In this document: one piece after another, positions 5,591 through 7,010 of the stretch | Position numbering within the stretch: position 1 is the first letter of the stretch | How the letters are laid out: every line of letters begins with the position of its first letter | DNA from: Oscillospiraceae bacterium | Lineage (GTDB): Bacteria > Bacillota > Clostridia > Oscillospirales > Ruminococcaceae | Reading direction: 5' to 3' | DNA length: 7,010 nt | Assembly (NCBI GenBank): GCA_031285945.1 | Contig: JAITVF010000075.1 | Location: 1-7,010 of the forward strand | Position numbers and translations under genes: made by a program | The notes under the pieces: generated by a model | The model's database searches: none | What the model saw: the letters and a program-made list of their open reading frames with translations, nothing else | Told to the model about the DNA's origin: nothing

Positions 5591-5638
5591 GTCAGGATGT
5601 CCTTCCTTTCGATAATAATAGAATCGTGTTCCGCCTTT

Positions 5639-5688
5639 AGTATAACCCTCTTAAATGTACAATATGTAAATATTCTACATTTTTTCAA
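5639..5688 (-). promoter_or_regulatory. Probable promoter region of the surface protein gene
   Basis: On the minus strand TATACT (5644-5639) is a good -10 about 49 nt before the ATG. The best partner, TTTACA (5670-5665), is 20 nt away, longer than ideal. An alternative pair is TTGAAA (5688-5683) with TATTGT (5664-5659) at 18 nt. Both arrangements overlap the palindrome at 5653-5682, so regulator binding there would affect either. Confidence 0.45.
5653..5682. promoter_or_regulatory. 30-bp AT-rich palindrome, operator-like
   Basis: AAATGTACAATAT (5653-5665) and ATATTCTACATTT (5670-5682) are inverted copies matching at 12 of 13 positions (a C opposite C breaks it) around a GTAA spacer. The outer TGTA...TACA halves and the position over the promoter elements suggest a site for a dimeric regulator. 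As RNA it would be a weak AU hairpin. Confidence 0.5.
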
Positions 5689-5702
5689 TTAAATATATTC
5701 CA

Positions 5703-5739
5703 TGTGGCAGGAAAAAGCAATTATCTCTTTCCTGCCACA
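5703..5739 (-). terminator. Stem-loop after the HMGL-like synthase gene
   Basis: A perfect 12-bp stem, TGTGGCAGGAAA (5703-5714) with TTTCCTGCCACA (5728-5739), and a 13-nt loop, begins 9 nt after the synthase stop on the minus strand. Neither side has a directly adjacent T run (leftward: TGGAATATATTT), so it may be a weak terminator or a 3'-end stabiliser. Confidence 0.6.
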
Positions 5740-5748
5740 GATATTATA

Positions 5749-7010
5749 TTACACTATGTTTAATTTTCTCGCGGCGGCTTTCATCTCGGAGGAACCGATG
5801 GTGGTGATACGGCCGGCTTCGTATTCCCCGTCCACCCATTCCCTGAGCTTAGTGACCCGCGGGTCGTCCTTTTGGAGCTTTTCGCCGGGGAAGAGATTTG
5901 CGCTCATCCACATGGCGACTCCCGCCGCGCCCGAGGTAGCGGTAATGGCGACTCCGGGCGGGCTGTTGAGCAGCTTTGTGGTATCAAAAATATTGTAGAT
6001 CTCCTCATCCTTTAAGATGCCGTCGGCATGAATTCCCGCCTGTGTCACGTTGAAATCGCTGCCGATGTAGGGAGTTTTTTCAGGAACAGCGTAGCCGAGC
6101 TCGCGCTCGTAGTAATCGGCGATTTCCCTGATTACGGTGGTGTCCATCCCGTCGAGAGTGCCGCGCAGCTGAGCGTACTCTATTACCATAGCCTCGAGCG
6201 GGGTGTTGCCCGTTCGCTCGCCAATGCCCAGCAGCGCGCAGTTTACGCTGGCCGCGCCGTAGAGCCATGCCGTTGTGGAATTGACCACAGCCTTATAAAA
6301 GTCGTTGTGGCCGTGCCACTCGAGCTGCTCGGGCTCGTAGCCCGCGTAGTTGCGCAGGCCATAGATTATGCCGGCTATAGAGCGGGGAAGGGATGCGCCC
6401 GAAAAAGGAATGCCATAGCCCATAGTGTCGCAAACGCGAATTTTTATCGGGATTCCGCTTTCTTTCGAAAGCTCGTTGAGAGCAAAGGCGAAGGGAACCA
6501 CAAAGCCGTAGAAATCGGCGCGGGTAGCGTCCTCAAAGTGGCAGCGGGGGCGTATTCCAACCGCGAGGGCTTCCTTAACAACCGCCAGATAACCCTCCAT
6601 AGCCTCCCGGCGGGTCTTGCGGAGCTTTTTGTATATATGGTAATCAGAGCAGCTTACAAGTATTCCGCATTCATCAAGGCCCATGCCTTTGGCGAGCTCA
6701 AAGTCTTTTTTTGTGGCCCTTATCCAGCCGGTAATCTGGGGGAAAGCATAGCCCAGCTCCTGGCATTTGCGCAGCGCTTCCTTATCGCGGTCGCCGTACA
6801 AAAAGAATTCAGACTGGCGTATTTTCCCCTTGGGCCCGCCCAGGCGGTGGAGCATCTTATAAAGGGTTACGATCTGCTCCGGCGTGTAGGGGGCTCTGCT
6901 CTGCTGCCCGTCGCGGAAGGTGGTGTCGGTAATCCAGATTTCCTCGGGGGGGTCGATGGGGTTTACCCGCTGGTTAAAAGTGCACTTGGGAATTTCGGAG
7001 TAGGGGAATA
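5749..7010 (-). CDS. HMGL-like (DRE-TIM) synthase, probably Re-citrate synthase-like; N-terminus cut off
   Basis: The frame is open from 7008 to the TAA at 5751-5749, giving 419 residues and missing perhaps the first 20-40. The ATG at 6855 is internal, because catalytic sequence lies before it. Features of the isopropylmalate/homocitrate synthase family are present: WITDTTFRDGQQ (6938-6901) with the metal- and substrate-binding Arg-Asp, RQSEFFLYGD soon after, RCHFEDATRADFYGF, the metal-binding HGHND (6315-6301) and GIGERTGNTPLEA (about 6230-6192). These enzymes condense acetyl-CoA with a 2-oxoacid on a TIM barrel. The LeuA regulatory C-terminal domain is absent. From memory, the FRDGQQ, RQSEFFLY, WHGHNDFYK and GIHADG stretches and the length of about 450 match the group containing the Clostridium kluyveri Re-citrate synthase, which makes citrate from oxaloacetate, rather than LeuA or NifV. 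This assignment is inference; the superfamily call is firm. Often annotated as 2-isopropylmalate synthase. Confidence 0.85.
   Translation of the reverse strand, partial: FPYSEIPKCTFNQRVNPIDPPEEIWITDTTFRDGQQSRAPYTPEQIVTLYKMLHRLGGPKGKIRQSEFFLYGDRDKEALRKCQELGYAFPQITGWIRATKKDFELAKGMGLDECGILVSCSDYHIYKKLRKTRREAMEGYLAVVKEALAVGIRPRCHFEDATRADFYGFVVPFAFALNELSKESGIPIKIRVCDTMGYGIPFSGASLPRSIAGIIYGLRNYAGYEPEQLEWHGHNDFYKAVVNSTTAWLYGAASVNCALLGIGERTGNTPLEAMVIEYAQLRGTLDGMDTTVIREIADYYERELGYAVPEKTPYIGSDFNVTQAGIHADGILKDEEIYNIFDTTKLLNSPPGVAITATSGAAGVAMWMSANLFPGEKLQKDDPRVTKLREWVDGEYEAGRITTIGSSEMKAAARKLNIV

Noticed and set aside
5178..5615. Plus-strand frame with DAEEAV repeats and a GAGG just upstream
   Set aside because: The acidic repeat is the mirror of the Ser/Ala/Thr repeat. 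Only the minus-strand reading gives a signal peptide, sorting signal, membrane span, ribosome site and matching terminator.
5749..6855. Start of the synthase at ATG 6855
   Set aside because: The frame continues upstream to the window edge and includes the catalytic DTTFRDGQQ stretch, so this ATG is internal.

Overview
The window looks like chromosomal core DNA from an anaerobic, fairly GC-rich member of the Clostridia (Firmicutes). The signs are strong GGAGG-type ribosome sites, TTG starts, a signal-peptide protein ending in an NPDTG wall-sorting signal, a DUF1015 gene, and a DRE-TIM carboxylase-type synthase that resembles the Re-citrate synthase group of anaerobes. This is inference from gene content. 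No rRNA, IS element, phage gene, CRISPR array or toxin-antitoxin pair was seen.

Layout. 1-480 (-): first 160 codons of a ComM/YifB-type Mg-chelatase-like ATPase, cut by the left edge. 481-695: divergent promoter region, with a TTGTAA-17-TATAAT promoter leftward and an extended -10 rightward. 696-2936 (+): probable two-gene unit of a short DEAD-box RNA helicase and an adenosine deaminase family protein. 2945-2989: 16-bp perfect stem used as a convergent terminator. 3016-4263 (-): DUF1015 protein with its own promoter. 4425-4633 (+): tRNA-Trp(CCA) with a near-consensus promoter and an intrinsic terminator. 4675-5016 (+): stand-alone Smr-domain protein ending inside a stem-loop. 5183-5590 (-): small signal-peptide, Ser/Ala/Thr-repeat, NPDTG-anchored surface protein with its own terminator and an AT-rich palindrome over its promoter region. 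5749-7010 (-): almost complete HMGL-like synthase, cut by the right edge, best read as a Re-citrate synthase-like enzyme.

How they fit together. Most units are independent transcription units separated by hairpins, and the functions are largely housekeeping: RNA remodelling, purine salvage, translation and central carbon/glutamate precursor supply. The least explained parts are the repeat-bearing surface protein with its palindromic upstream region, the DUF1015 protein with its ADGHHR motif, the stem-loops around the Smr gene, and a possible short leader peptide before the helicase. No complete novel multi-gene system (defence island, secretion cluster, biosynthetic cluster) is visible.
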